A stretch of DNA of 64,000 nucleotides, taken from the NCBI GenBank assembly GCA_030248065.1, contig JASAMV010000248.1, positions 62,001 to 126,000 on the forward strand, written 5' to 3'. Position 1 is the first letter of the stretch; each line of letters opens with the position of its first letter. This DNA is from Rhynchonema sp. JSB1_4 (Eukaryota > Nematoda > Chromadorea > Monhysterida > Xyalidae). The notes under the pieces are model-generated. The model worked only from the letters and a program-made list of their open reading frames with translations. It was not told the DNA's origin and searched no databases. The translations under genes and the position numbers were made by a program. Below, one piece after another: positions 43,841 to 54,728 of the stretch.

Positions 43841-46604
43841 ATGTCCGACGATCCACCACCATCATATCAGCAATCGATGGATCCGAATGGTTCATTGTCA
43901 CTTTTATTTCGTTGATTTCATGTCCTTTGACAATTTTATTTTTGTTGCAAACCAGCCGTCGCAATCGGACCGCGATTTTGGGCTTTTGGCACGGGCCGGG
44001 CACAGGGCGTACCGTAAAAACGTAGATACAGCCCCCTCCCAAAAAAAGAGGTCAGTGAATAAATAGAGCCCCCTGAGTAAAATCCCCCTCACAGTTGTGT
44101 ATTAAGACTTGATAGTTGTGCACAGGTACATCTATATGCACGTTTCTTGTTCGTTTGGAGCATACAAGACGCCTCTTTTTGACGAATAATGCGGTTATAA
44201 GCGAAAAAACATCCTTTCAATCCCTTTTTAGGGGTATTTCTGGGAACAATTTTTTCAGATTTGGGTCAGTGAATTAATAGAACCCCCGTAATAGAACCCC
44301 GCCCCCCCCAAAATGGGGTCAGTGAATAAAAGATCCCCTTGTATGTAGGTTTTCACGGTACACAGAGCAGGCAAACAAGCACTAGATAAAAATCATTTTT
44401 CAAAAATTTTACAAGCACTGGATAAAAACTAATTTTCAAAAGTGCGCCCCGCAAAATCCGAAGCTGTGTGTTTGCCCCCGGGCCCGAAGCTTTTAAAGTG
44501 ATTACTGAAAAATAGGAACTTTTTGTCAAAAATACTAGATTTTATGATGGATTTGGCAAGTCGTAAGTGATTAGTACTTCTCAATCTGACAGCTTTTCAT
44601 TGAAACCAATTGCTTTATCCCACGAAAATACGTTCAGAAAAAACTCAGAACTTATGACTTGTGACAAAAATTGGGTAAAAATCTGACTAAAAAATTGGGC
44701 CGGGCCAGGCCTAGCTTTGGCCAACTCGGGCCGGGCCGGGCAGGAGATTTGGGGAATTGGGCTGGGTCGGGTTTGCGACCTCCATTGCAAACATTCAGTT
44801 CGGCCAAACAATTTTTCCAGCGCCACCGCCATCCTACGAGTCTCTGTATGGCGAGTTTCGCGAGATCGAAAGTCCAAAAGGCTTTCTTGGATTTCTGGGC
44901 AAGGCAGCGAGCTTCGTCGTTGGCACAGGTTGGCTGAATTTGTTTTATACAAACAAGAATTGCCCCACCCCAGTCTCAAAACAAAGCGACTAGTGAACAA
45001 TACAACGATAAAACCGAACGATGTTCATGATTTTACGGCCTTATCTAGGTTTTAAAAGCATTCAGGAAGGAATAAGTTATTGATGAAGTCAAGGCGTTTT
45101 TACCTCTAAAATCGTGTACAATTGGCAGCATTTTTGGAATAAAGTGTCGACTTTTGACTCTTTTCGGAATGCAAATTTTGTTTGAAAAACACGGCATGCT
45201 CCAATAGAACGGCCCATTTCAACTCATTTGAAAAAATGGAAAGGTCCCTATTTACGCAATACATAGAAGCTGTTGCATAATGTATTATAACCAACGTCGC
45301 ATCACGTTTTGGGCCACTCTATTTATTTGCCACAGAGAAGTGCGCAGTGTAAATTACCACGACCAACTGAGTCGACCTTGTTGTTCTGCGTGCAGCCATC
45401 TTCGCTGCGCTGCTGGCTTTGGCGAACATCATTCCGATTGCGATGATCGTGATCGGTGCTCTGAACGTGCACGAATGTCCGGTGCAGCGGTACATTCCGA
45501 TTTGGCTGATTGTTGCCGGCGCGTTTAGTCTCGCGCGATCCGCACTCACCGCGCTGTACAAACTCAAACGCAAATTGCGCAGCGAACAGCAAGAGGTGCG
45601 TTTGTGTGCCAAATTACTTTTACGCGATGGTCACGTGCCACACAGCTCGATACGCTATCCAAACAAAATTTCATTGTGACTCTAGCTTGTACGTCCTCGT
45701 GGTAAATAAATGTGTGAGTTTACTTTGTGGCGGTTTTCTGCACAAGTGAGCCGGCACAAAACCGTCACGTTTGTGTGCGAGAAGCAACTGTATGTTAGTT
45801 CAGTGGTCATGGCAGTGCCTCGGCAAGGCAACAGGCCTGGGTTCGGTTCCCAGACGCACAAAATCATCTTTGTGCACAAACGATTTCGGATTGTTCATGC
45901 TTTCCCGTCATCCTCGTGGTATCGGCGTCATGTTGATCTGCTAATCCGCCCATTGAAGCTGTACTGGCCTTGCAGGGACCATACGACAACGTCAAGCAAA
46001 ACCCATGTGACGGTTTACTCGGCTGCTTTCTGGTGTGCTGGTTTGTGTGCGGTTAGTGATGTTTTATTGTTCTCTCGTTGAACTGTCTTTGGTAAAAACT
46101 TAGTTTCTCGAGTAACATAACGAAATTATGAGTTGGTGTGTAAATCAAGAAGTTAGAAATGCTTTGAAAACGTCACGTCTTAAAGACCGGACTCAATCTC
46201 CGCGTTTGATGTCAAAAAGCCAAAGCTTTACGCCCAGTGCTATGGCTGGGGGAGGGGGTCCCAGTGGTACCCGACCCGCCCCAACCTGGTGCACTACCCC
46301 TAACCGCCCCACTAACAAGAAACCATGAGTGGAGTGAGTGTCATCCTGCTCCCTTTGTGCTTCAGGCACGGTGTGGGTGTACGGCACGAACGTGCAGACG
46401 TACGATTCGAGCAAGCAACACGAACAGCCGTATTGCGACCGATTGACGTATCTGTTCGCGTTCTGGGTCATCACGTTGACGTACGTGATGTGCGTGTTGT
46501 TTGTGTTGTTCATCTGTTGTTGCGGCTGTTGTGCGTGTTTCTTCGGCAAAGACGATCGCCAACAACAACAACAACAGCACCACCACGATGCCGGTAATCC
46601 GTAG
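43841..46604 (+). CDS. TMEM272-like four-pass membrane protein, copy 1
   Basis: Exons 43841-43889, 44821-44928, 45396-45595, 45976-46051 and 46366-46604 give 223 residues. The N-terminal cytosolic tail carries two PPPSY motifs, of the type that binds WW domains (DDPPPSYQQS and APPPSYESLYGEF). Then come four hydrophobic helices: AIFAALLALANIIPIAMIVIG, IPIWLIVAGAFSLA, LLGCFLVCWFVCG (followed by the conserved VWVYGTN) and LFAFWVITLTYVMCVLFVLF. A Cys cluster (CCCGCCACFF) and a Gln/His tail end it. The molecular role of this family is not established. The next gene is a paralogue with matching exon phases. Confidence 0.85.
44010..44363 (-). mobile_element. TACCGTAAAAA inverted-repeat element, copy 2
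   Basis: It lies in intron 1 of the first TMEM272-like gene. It starts GTACCGTAAAAACG and ends TTTTCACGGTAC. The interior is inverted relative to the copy at 1714-2022. Confidence 0.75.
45789..45860 (+). tRNA. tRNA-like sequence (pseudo-tRNA or SINE head), anticodon position GGC
   Basis: A 72-nt sequence folds with a mostly paired acceptor stem (TGTATGT / ACGCACA), a perfect T-arm (CTGGG TTCGGTT CCCAG) and a 4-bp anticodon stem with loop TCGGCAA. It has box A-like TTAGTTCAGTGG and box B-like GGTTCGGTTCC. Position 33 is C instead of the universal T, and the D-stem is poor. It is therefore probably a decayed tRNA or the head of a SINE. It lies in an intron of the first TMEM272-like gene. Confidence 0.4.
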
Positions 46605-47889
46605 ATACCCGATGGCTGTGTGTAAATAGAAGTTCCTATTATTTTGTTTGTGAATTCGCAGAAGTTATGTAATCTTGCAGGTTATAACCAAGGTATTATC
46701 ACAGTGTCATAAAGCAGGCGCACAATTGAGCAAATAGAGCCAGTCGTAGCTCAGCAAAGAAAATGAAACGCTGTTAAAAAGGGAGCCTAAGAACTACAGT
46801 GGGCATTACTCTTACTCTTTTTATCTCGAACGTAGAATTGAGCCCTAGCTTCAGAACAAGAAAGCCATCAGCTAAGTGCGGATGTGCTCTTTTTACTCAG
46901 TGTTTTGCTCATGGTACTGTTGCTAGAACTGGTCTACCCAATTGTCCTGTTATTCATCCAATTGCTATGGTTATGGAAAGGTGTCTTCTTGGTTGTCATG
47001 GTTGTTTGCACACTATTTCAATTTTTGTTCTGTTATGTTTTTTTCTGCTGTTAATCAGTCTTGCATATCGAAATACTCTATTATTTCACCAAACCTGAGC
47101 ACCACGGTCAACTGCAATTCTGCAATTTTTTTGTATTTCCTCAAGCCTCAGTTATGATGCCTATGAATGTGACTACGGCTGGCGCAGTGCGTGCGTTAAT
47201 AAACCTGCTGTCCTTTTGAGTGAAAACAAGCCATTTTGCGCGCCAGCTTTCTGCTTTTAAAAGTGCATGCATCTGGTGCACTCGGCATCATTTCCTCATT
47301 GTTATTGATATCTTCACCCGTTCATCGTGACTAGCTCAGGCGCTCCAGTACCGTATCTTTTCTATCTGTCGCCACAAACTAGCACTTGTTTTGTAGCATG
47401 TCATTAATCTTCACGCAGTCTTTGGAAGTTTTAGTCAGATAATCTGGCAGTTTACTAGCAAACGGTTCGTTTATGTTGTATTGTGAGCCCTTTGCACTCC
47501 TGTTGTCAAATTCTCAGTTTATTACCGTGCGTAATCAAATTTCTACCACAATATCTTGTCACTTTGTTATCTTTCAGGCGGGATTGTTTTGAATTTGTTG
47601 TTATACTATTGTGTATTTTCTTGTCTTTTCGTAAAGGTCTATTTTCGGTGATTGAAACCATCATACTCTATGATGAAATAATGCATGTTTAATGATGAAA
47701 TGATAGTCGAATAAATATTGTGTGCAAAAATGCCCATTTCGAGGTGGATTTTGTTTTGTTTATCGAGGTATATGGCCCCACAGGCCCAAAACTGCTGAAT
47801 GATCTGCGGCTTGCCTTTCATTTCTCATGTTTTGGTGTTTTTTTTGTTGTCAGCATAATTTGCTTTGAAATCCTTCCAAACTCAAGACC
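46605..47889 (+). other. Spacer between the TMEM272-like genes
   Basis: No convincing gene. A 99-codon frame at 46799-47098 has no recognisable domain and looks like chance. A strong acceptor-like site (TTTTGTTGTCAG) lies about 36 nt before the next start codon and could be a trans-splice acceptor. Confidence 0.4.
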
Positions 47890-50175
47890 ATGCCGTCCAT
47901 ACGCAATCAACCTTCGAAACCCGAAGAAGGTAAGTTGATTATTTTCATCTAACTTCAATCATTTGCCAATTTGTTTTCGTCGCAACTGGTCCGCATCGCA
48001 ATGCTCATTGTTTCAGCCTGGCCAACAGCGCAATTGAGACATTCGAATGGAATCGAGCAAGGACTTGCGCCCGAAGTCAATGCCTCAGCTGGTTGGTGTT
48101 GAACAAAAAGCACAAATTGCCGTTGTACAATTGTTCGGTTCCAGGCCATGGCAATAGCACTGGTCAGATGAGCGCGATGTCGTTCTCAACCGCTAGTGAC
48201 AGTTTGAGGTCACCGAAAGCTAAATATTCGCACGAAACGCAAAGTGACGACGAGAGACGCACAGATGATGGCATGCACGTGGACGATGTCGATAAATGTG
48301 AGTGTTGTTGTTGTTGTGTGATCACCGGGATTTGACTGACATCGTTCCTTGCGACCACGTGATCATTTGCCGCAAGGCTGTCACGGAAAAAAACAGCGGA
48401 GGGTCATCATAACAGCAGGGCCCGGCCCGGTCCACAGACACTGACACAAACGTTAACATAAATGTAAACGGAAAAGAGAAAATCCTTTGCGTTTTTTGGT
48501 CATCATTTTCTCTTTTATGTTTGCGTTTACTGTAGTGTTCGTGTCAACGTTAGTGTCAATGTTAAGGGTACTGTTGGTTAAGATAATCCGCTTCCGTGGA
48601 CTGCGCCCAGATCTTCAAAAACCGACCTCCTAAAGAGATGCTTATTTGAAGCAGTGCGCAAGCAGTTTGTCTGTACCCCATTGCATAATATATTTCAGCT
48701 ACCCAAACGAGTCGTAGTGCCAGCGATACTATCCGCTGCTGGCTATTGGGCCCGGCCATTTGTGCATTTCCTGCGAAGGACGACGACACGCAAAAGGACT
48801 ACAGCCGATCAACCAAGTTGCCGATGTCCTATCGTCAGCTGTACTCCGAAATGCGCGCGGTGAAAAGTCGCAAAGCGCTGGCTGCGTTATTGCCAAAAAC
48901 TTGCAATTGTATTCACGGATCGAGTTTGTTGATTGTGCTGGTTTTTGTTTTGTTGCACTTGTGCTGAGCAGATGTGAAGAGATGTGTGTTGTCAACTTTT
49001 GTCATCATCTCCCATCCTTCAGTGCTGATGCTGACCAAGGTTTTTTCAAGATTTACACAGTGCAATTTGGACCTAAAATTTCATTTTCTGCGCCAAATGT
49101 AGAAATTCTTGGTGGACCACATTGCATCTAACCTCCCAATTCCAGCAACAGGTCTGATTTTAGGTGACAATTGTGCGCATCTGAAAAGTGTCTACAACCC
49201 GAAGTTTCGACCTTCCTACCAGGTCTTATAGAATTTGTCTATTGTTCTTCATCTCAAATCACATGTTTCAGTGCTGTGTCTAATTCTATCGGCTGCAGCG
49301 CTGTTCATACCCTACAACATTGCGCGTTTCATCGTTGGCTCGTTGTACCTGTCCAAATGTCACCAACAGCCCTACATTCCCGTTTATTTGATTGTGGCTG
49401 GCGTGGTCGGTTTGCTGAACCATGTCGTCAGGGTGGCATTGGTTGGTCATTGAAATGTTTCAAACATTCTATCCTCTTCAATAGTGACACAGTTGGGACC
49501 CATGGGCTTGGTCGGTTTATTGCTGTGCTTCAATGACGCATAAAACAATACAGATAAATTCAACCGTACTCGGACGCAGTGGTTGGTTGTGCTCGTTGGG
49601 ACCCGTCATTCTTGTTCACAACAAAAGTACTTCGCTATGTAGAACTAACGGCAGATTGTAGGCTAAATTTCACGATATTGAGAATGTTACAATCAAGTGT
49701 GCACACTGTACTTATTTGTGTGCATTGTGTCGTTGATAATACATGAGAATTCGACGTCTGGGATCGGCCTTCATTTTCTTTCAGGGATATCCGTGGCTGC
49801 TGCTGGACTTGTTTTTGTTGATTTGGTGGATTTGTGGTGAGTTCGATATTTTTGACGTGCCGTCGTGTGACGTCATATTTTCTGTCCTGAGCCGATGCGA
49901 AACCAATAGTTATTCAAAACCATTGGATGTTATCTAAATCAAGCTGTGCAAATGACCGCTATTGCCAACTATTATATCTTTCAGGCCAAGTATGGGTGTT
50001 CAACATTGACCCAACGAGCACCCCCAGCCCCAATCAGTGTGACCCCGTGGTCTACACGATGGCGCATGCATCGGTGCTCTTGCCCTACGTCTGGTTGAGC
50101 TTGTTCACTCTGTTCCTGCTTTGGTGTTGTTGTTCTGTGTGTTGTGGCCTACAGTGTCATTCGTACAAAGCCTGA
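47890..50175 (+). CDS. TMEM272-like four-pass membrane protein, copy 2
   Basis: Exons 47890-47929, 48017-48091, 48145-48297, 48699-48923, 49272-49441, 49785-49836 and 49985-50175 give 301 residues. The N-terminal tail is longer than in copy 1 and Ser/Asp-rich. It then matches copy 1 at SYRQLYSEM, LCLILSAAALFIPYNIARF, YIPVYLIVAGVVGL, WLLLDLFLLIWWICG and QVWVFNIDP. The last helix (LLPYVWLSLFTLFLLW) is followed by a Cys cluster (CCCSVCC). The PPxY motif is lost. The end of exon 4 (donor GTTTGT) is the weakest junction. It arose by tandem duplication with copy 1. Confidence 0.84.
48395..48580. repeat. Imperfect inverted repeat in intron 3 of TMEM272-like copy 2
   Basis: ACACAAACGTTAACATAAATG is partly mirrored by GTTTGCGTTTACTGTAGTG and AACGTTAGTGTCAATGTTAA across about 120 bp. 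It is a small foldback sequence of unknown origin. Confidence 0.4.
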
Positions 50176-50519
50176 TTTTGTGTTCTGTATTTATTCCGTT
50201 AGTTTCACGGATAGAATTTCTGCAAAGGACATAATGCTTTCCGTCGGTCTTCCCATCTTTTGTACTGTGATTGCTGAGGTGTCAATTTTTTCTGGCTGAT
50301 GCGCTTTAGTTGTTTTACATATTCTGCATTGCCCGGTTAATTTTATCAGAATTTACCACAGTCTGACTTGCCTGCTTGCTCAATGATTCATGTCCTGCCG
50401 CACCCATGGTGTATTTGCAATTTTTGTTGTCTCAGCGATGTTCAAAAACGGGTTGTGCAAACTAAGGGATGTTCAGTGTGTATTTTTGTTACTTCCACGA
50501 ATTTGTTACTAACCATTGC

Positions 50520-50892
50520 TAAGGGCGGCCTTAGGTTGAACACGGAAACCGGAACACGGAAATATTTCCGTGTTCCGTGAATATTTTGGTGAATCACGGA
50601 ACACGGAAATATTTCCGTGCTACGGAACACGGAAATGATTCAGGCACGCAAACGGTGCTTTTGCAATGATGATGACAAAAGCCAGCGTGCTGACGTCAAA
50701 AGCCCGCGTGTTGACGCGAACAGCAACTATTCACACGGAAAAATTTCCGTGTTCCGTGAAAATAAAAAAACACGGAAACCGGAAATATTTCCGTGCCACG
50801 GAAATATTTCCGTGCACGGAAATCCACGAAACTGGTTTGTATATAAATTATTTCCGTGTTCCGGTTTCCGTGTTCAACCTAAGTCCGCCCTA
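50520..50892. mobile_element. TAAGGGCGGCC element rich in CGGAAATATTTCCG
   Basis: The inverted ends are TAAGGGCGGCCTTAGGTTG and CAACCTAAGTCCGCCCTA. The interior is built of CACGGAAATATTTCCGTG palindromes and ACGGAAACCGGAACACGG units, repeated in both orientations. A related element is at 58.30-58.63 kb. Confidence 0.8.
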
Positions 50893-51058
50893 AACAATAA
50901 AATATTCTGGTTAATGTGTCATGCATAACGAGTCTTCTATTTTGCTGCGATGCAGTTCGGTTTGACGCTGCCAGGCTGTTGACGTCTCGCAGCCTACCTG
51001 TTGTCACCTAATTTACCATGTTGATATGATCTTTGAACGCTGTCGCGTTACTCTTAGT

Positions 51059-52575
51059 ATGGACAGGTTTGTTGTGCGAACGCCACGCACCGGGCAACCA
51101 AAGCCGCTCAAAGTGCACACGAAGAAGCGATTGAAGCAAGCTAAGATTCCAGACCTGAAGGCAAGTTTGCTTGCCAGCCACTGTGAAACCGGTTTCGTGT
51201 GTTTATCGAAATTGTCGGGACTATTTACCTTGTTCATCCCTTACGTCTATCCCTTTGTTCATCCCTTTGTCTGGTCTATTGTGCAGTCCGCAACTTAACA
51301 AGTGTAGCCTCTTGTTGGAAACTCTATGAGACGAGTGCAGCTTGTCAGTCACTTATCTCAACATTCAGGGTGTGGTGAGTATCGGGCGATTACAAGAGGC
51401 CGTCGATGCGCTCAAACAGCCTGACCAGGGCGTTCAGGTGTTGTTGCAACATCTGCGGTATTTGCATTCCAAATATCCGTCGATTGAATTGCTGCAGTCG
51501 ACAAAGATCGGTTGGTCGATTATTTTTGACTGCTCAATACTGCCCGCTTGTGCAGGGTGCGTAATCGTCATACGTGGTCGAAATGCATTCGAACATTTGA
51601 TTTTGGCGTGAGAATATTCGGCGATTGTTTGATTATTTTGTGACTAGAAAATGGTCCTGGCCGCCAACCGTGATGCCAACAAAGTGCACAGCATTCCTAC
51701 TAGCCATGGGCTTCGTGTCGATCAAAGACAGAGAAGCCCTAACACGGATGGTATGGTGAGCAGGTAAATTTCAGCCAAAAAAACACTTTGTGTTGATCAA
51801 GGTCGTTCAGTGAAGAAGCTGTGTTCGCACGCTGACCCCGAAGTATCGAGATTAGCGCAGCGCATCGTTGCGTCATGGTCCGCCCGCATCGCGCATATCA
51901 GCAGACGCACGAGCATACAAGTGCAATTGGATGCAAAGACATGCGCTCTGAGGCACAAGGCACGTCGAATGCTCACTGATGCGGCCGGTGCTGATGATGA
52001 CCATGTAAGTGTAGTTGGGCACATTCGCACGTGTTTGTGAAGTTCAAGAACCATAGTAATGTCAGACTTGGAAGCGGGGCTTTTTTCGAAATATTGACCA
52101 GGTGTAATTTGCAAATTGAATTGAACAATGAAGTTTTGGTGCAATTTGAATTCCAGAATTTCATTTCACAGGCAAAGAGTGAATATTCTTGGTGGATTTC
52201 GCACTTCGTCTCTCTCATATTTTGGGTGCGAATTGCAATTTTTTGTTAGTATCGGTAGGATTGCTGTTTCAAACTGATTGCTTGATTCCCAAATTATCAA
52301 GACACATTTGTTCATCATTCAGTTGTCTTCTTGTTCTACAGGCCCAACAAATTGCGCCCACTTTGTCCGATATCATCACCTCATTGGAGAGACTGGTCTT
52401 CGAAGACATTTGTGCCAAGAAAGCAGCAAGTCAATACCGTAAGGTGATACGCACGTTGACAATGAAACTGAAATACGACGCTGAGCAGAGAGCGTGGTTG
52501 TGTGGGGAGCGGAGCGATGCTGACGTCAGGCAATGGATAATGGACGTGATTGGGTCGAAAGTCAAGCGCACCTGA
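51059..52575 (+). CDS. TCEANC2: TCEANC2, TFIIS N-terminal and central domain protein
   Basis: A nuclear protein related to transcription elongation factor TFIIS but lacking its catalytic zinc ribbon. The role is presumed in transcription. Exons 51059-51160, 51369-51510, 51802-52004 and 52342-52575 give 226 residues (human about 208). The N-terminus MDRFVVRTPR and IPDLKGVVSI are family markers. The TFIIS N-terminal helical bundle (about 35-115) shows PSIELLQSTKIGRSVKKLCSH and EVSRLAQRIVASW. The central-domain remnant (about 125-225) includes YRKVIRTLTMKLKYDAE. Intron 1 has a GC donor (GCAAGT). Polyadenylation is probable at 52685, only 166 bp before the next gene's start. Confidence 0.94.
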
Positions 52576-52684
52576 CCATTCTTCTCACACTTCGACTTCA
52601 CCATTGGCGGTACTTTATCTGTGCACTTTTTTCATTGTCTTTCAATCTGTTCGTTTTACAGTATCCTGTGCTTGTCGGATCTTT

Positions 52685-52690
52685 GAATAA
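52685..52690 (+). promoter_or_regulatory. Polyadenylation signal (TCEANC2)
   Basis: AATAAA lies 110 bp after the TCEANC2 stop. The following RING gene starts at 52851, so the intergenic space is very short. Confidence 0.6.
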
Positions 52691-52850
52691 AACAAATTAG
52701 AAGATTACATTCGTGCGATTGTTTTCGCTGCGAAACTGTTCGGTGATTGAGACGATCAGTCCAGCCAGAGAGAGATCTACTGGATTATATCCTTTTCCCA
52801 GCCCCCTTGATTTCGTCAGTGATTGCCTTGCAAGTTCAGGCACACCCAAC

Positions 52851-54150
52851 ATGGGTCAACATTATTCGTCATCCGAGCGTGATGTTCAGGGCGCCGATCG
52901 ACAGCAGCAGCACATTGAGGACTGCGATCGTATTCTCGTATCGAGCAGCGCGTTGTGTTGCCCAATCTGCTACGCGACAATGCACGCGAGAAGGTCGCCA
53001 ATGGTGCTCACTTGTGGACACACTGTCTGCAGGTACGTCCTCACATAAATCCGTGCAAACACTGTTTGGAACGTACTTTGCGATAGATGGAACAGTAACT
53101 GCGTAAAAGTTGTTCCTTCACGCCAAAGGAATAACTTCCGCCGGTCGAAAAGAATACTCTAACTCTAGCAAAATGGGAGCTATACAACTGTGTATGCTTT
53201 GCTCTCGCCCCGCCTTGAACCGTAGTCGTGGTCCGTAGGGACAATTCTCTGAATATGCTGCGCTGCCTTTTTACATGGTTTATTTACGTGATGTTTCACG
53301 CGCAGGCCATGCGTTCATGGCATGGCGCGTGCCATTGAAGAGTCACCAGACGAGCATCCCGTATTCTTCCTGCGTCGCAGAACTCGCAAACAGAACCCGG
53401 CACGAACTGTGAGTTTACGTGGGCAATTTTCGATTATGGTGAAAATCACTCTGATGCATCAAGCGGTTGCATACTTTGCCGTGTGTTGTAAATTCATAGT
53501 CACCGTGTCTTGTGCTCTTGGAGCATTGCGACGGCAAGCGGTAAAGCACCAGCATAAGACTTCGTTTATAAAGCGAAGAATGAATGTAACACAAAAGACA
53601 AAGTATGATAACGTACGTGGCTGCCTCCCTCCGTAGTCGTCGTTATCCATGAAAACTTCACCCTATCTGCCAGGTTGAGTGCCCGATGTGTCGCAAAAGC
53701 AGTCGGCTGCCAACAGGTGAACCACCGCTCAACTACCAACTGGCTATGATGGCTGACAGGTGAACATCAGTGGCTTGGTCGCTCTTTTCTGTCCTTATTG
53801 CTCAAAGCAAACTGATTCTTGGTGATTGCAGCGTGCGCGAAGCCCCCGACGAATACAAGAACGACCTGCCGTCGTCAACATCGAGTCCCGATCTGAGTCG
53901 AGCGCCATCCAAGACCACCGCCAGGTCACGCGACCATGACCGAATCGAGACGCTGCCATCGGTCGACCAATTCAAGATACAAACGCTGCATTTTGCGATC
54001 GAATCGATGAGGCAGGAAATGACAGCGTTGGAGGCAGACTTGCGGGAGGAGAAACTGCGACGACAGATTGCCGAGAAGAGGGCCGACCATTTCAGCATTG
54101 CGCTGCTGTTTGTCGCTGTGGTATGGTTGGCCAGATACTTTGCTGGCTGA
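52851..54150 (+). CDS. RING-finger protein with C-terminal membrane anchor
   Basis: A predicted E3 ubiquitin ligase on a membrane. Exons 52851-53032, 53306-53408, 53674-53759 and 53832-54150 give 229 residues. The C3HC4 RING reads CPIC, 14 residues, CGH, TVCRPC, a long basic insertion, then VECPMC (about residues 39-104). The RING is followed by PPLNYQLAMM, as in TRIM/RNF-type proteins. A coiled-coil (about 170-205, IESMRQEMTALEADLREEKL) precedes a C-terminal hydrophobic helix (FSIALLFVAVVWLARYF), which looks like a tail anchor. The upstream AG at 52840, 10 nt before the ATG, could be a trans-splice acceptor. It is paralogous to the next gene. The exact family was not identified. Confidence 0.86.
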
Positions 54151-54728
54151 TCCAACCGACCATACGCCCGTTTTACCTGTGTTGTGATTTATTGGCTTTA
54201 TCGGCCTAGACATCTGTACATGGATATTAGTCGAGATATTTTATCGCACTCCAGGGAAAAATGGAAAGTTCCGCTATGGCATTATTGATTTCATCAGTCA
54301 TTGAACCCTCTCTCTTTTGTGTTCATCATAATTTAATTTCTTAATGTCGCGCTCACCATGGTACTTTACATGGGTAAGTGTGTCAAAAATACGCAACTTC
54401 AGTAAATTGTGTGTGATTCATGTTTTGTTCACTTTGTTGTTCGTCTTTCGCTTTTACATAGCGGCAATCCAGAATCGTTTGAATCGTTCGCCTGTTAGCA
54501 TATATTGCTCATCGTGTGTGTATACTAAACTTGATAAATTCGATATCCAACACCGATATTTTTCGGCTTGTATTTTTGTCCTGTGTGTCGTGCATGACTT
54601 TTTGTCCCAATCTGCACTCGCTCCTCTGCTTGTGTTATCACCCCGTTTTCCCCGCTTGTGCTTGTGTATGTAGACACCTGCCTTCAGCAAATATTTCAGA
54701 CTGGTTCTGTCTCCCTTCTTTCCCAATC

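Noticed and set aside
46799..47098. 99-codon frame between the TMEM272-like genes
   Set aside because: No domain, poor coding character and no splice context. Probably 3' UTR or spacer.
40704..50175. EAPP and the TMEM272-like exons as one gene
   Set aside because: EAPP has its own stop after the conserved HFFNVL ending, and the next ATG starts a new membrane-protein N-terminus. The phases give complete, separate proteins.
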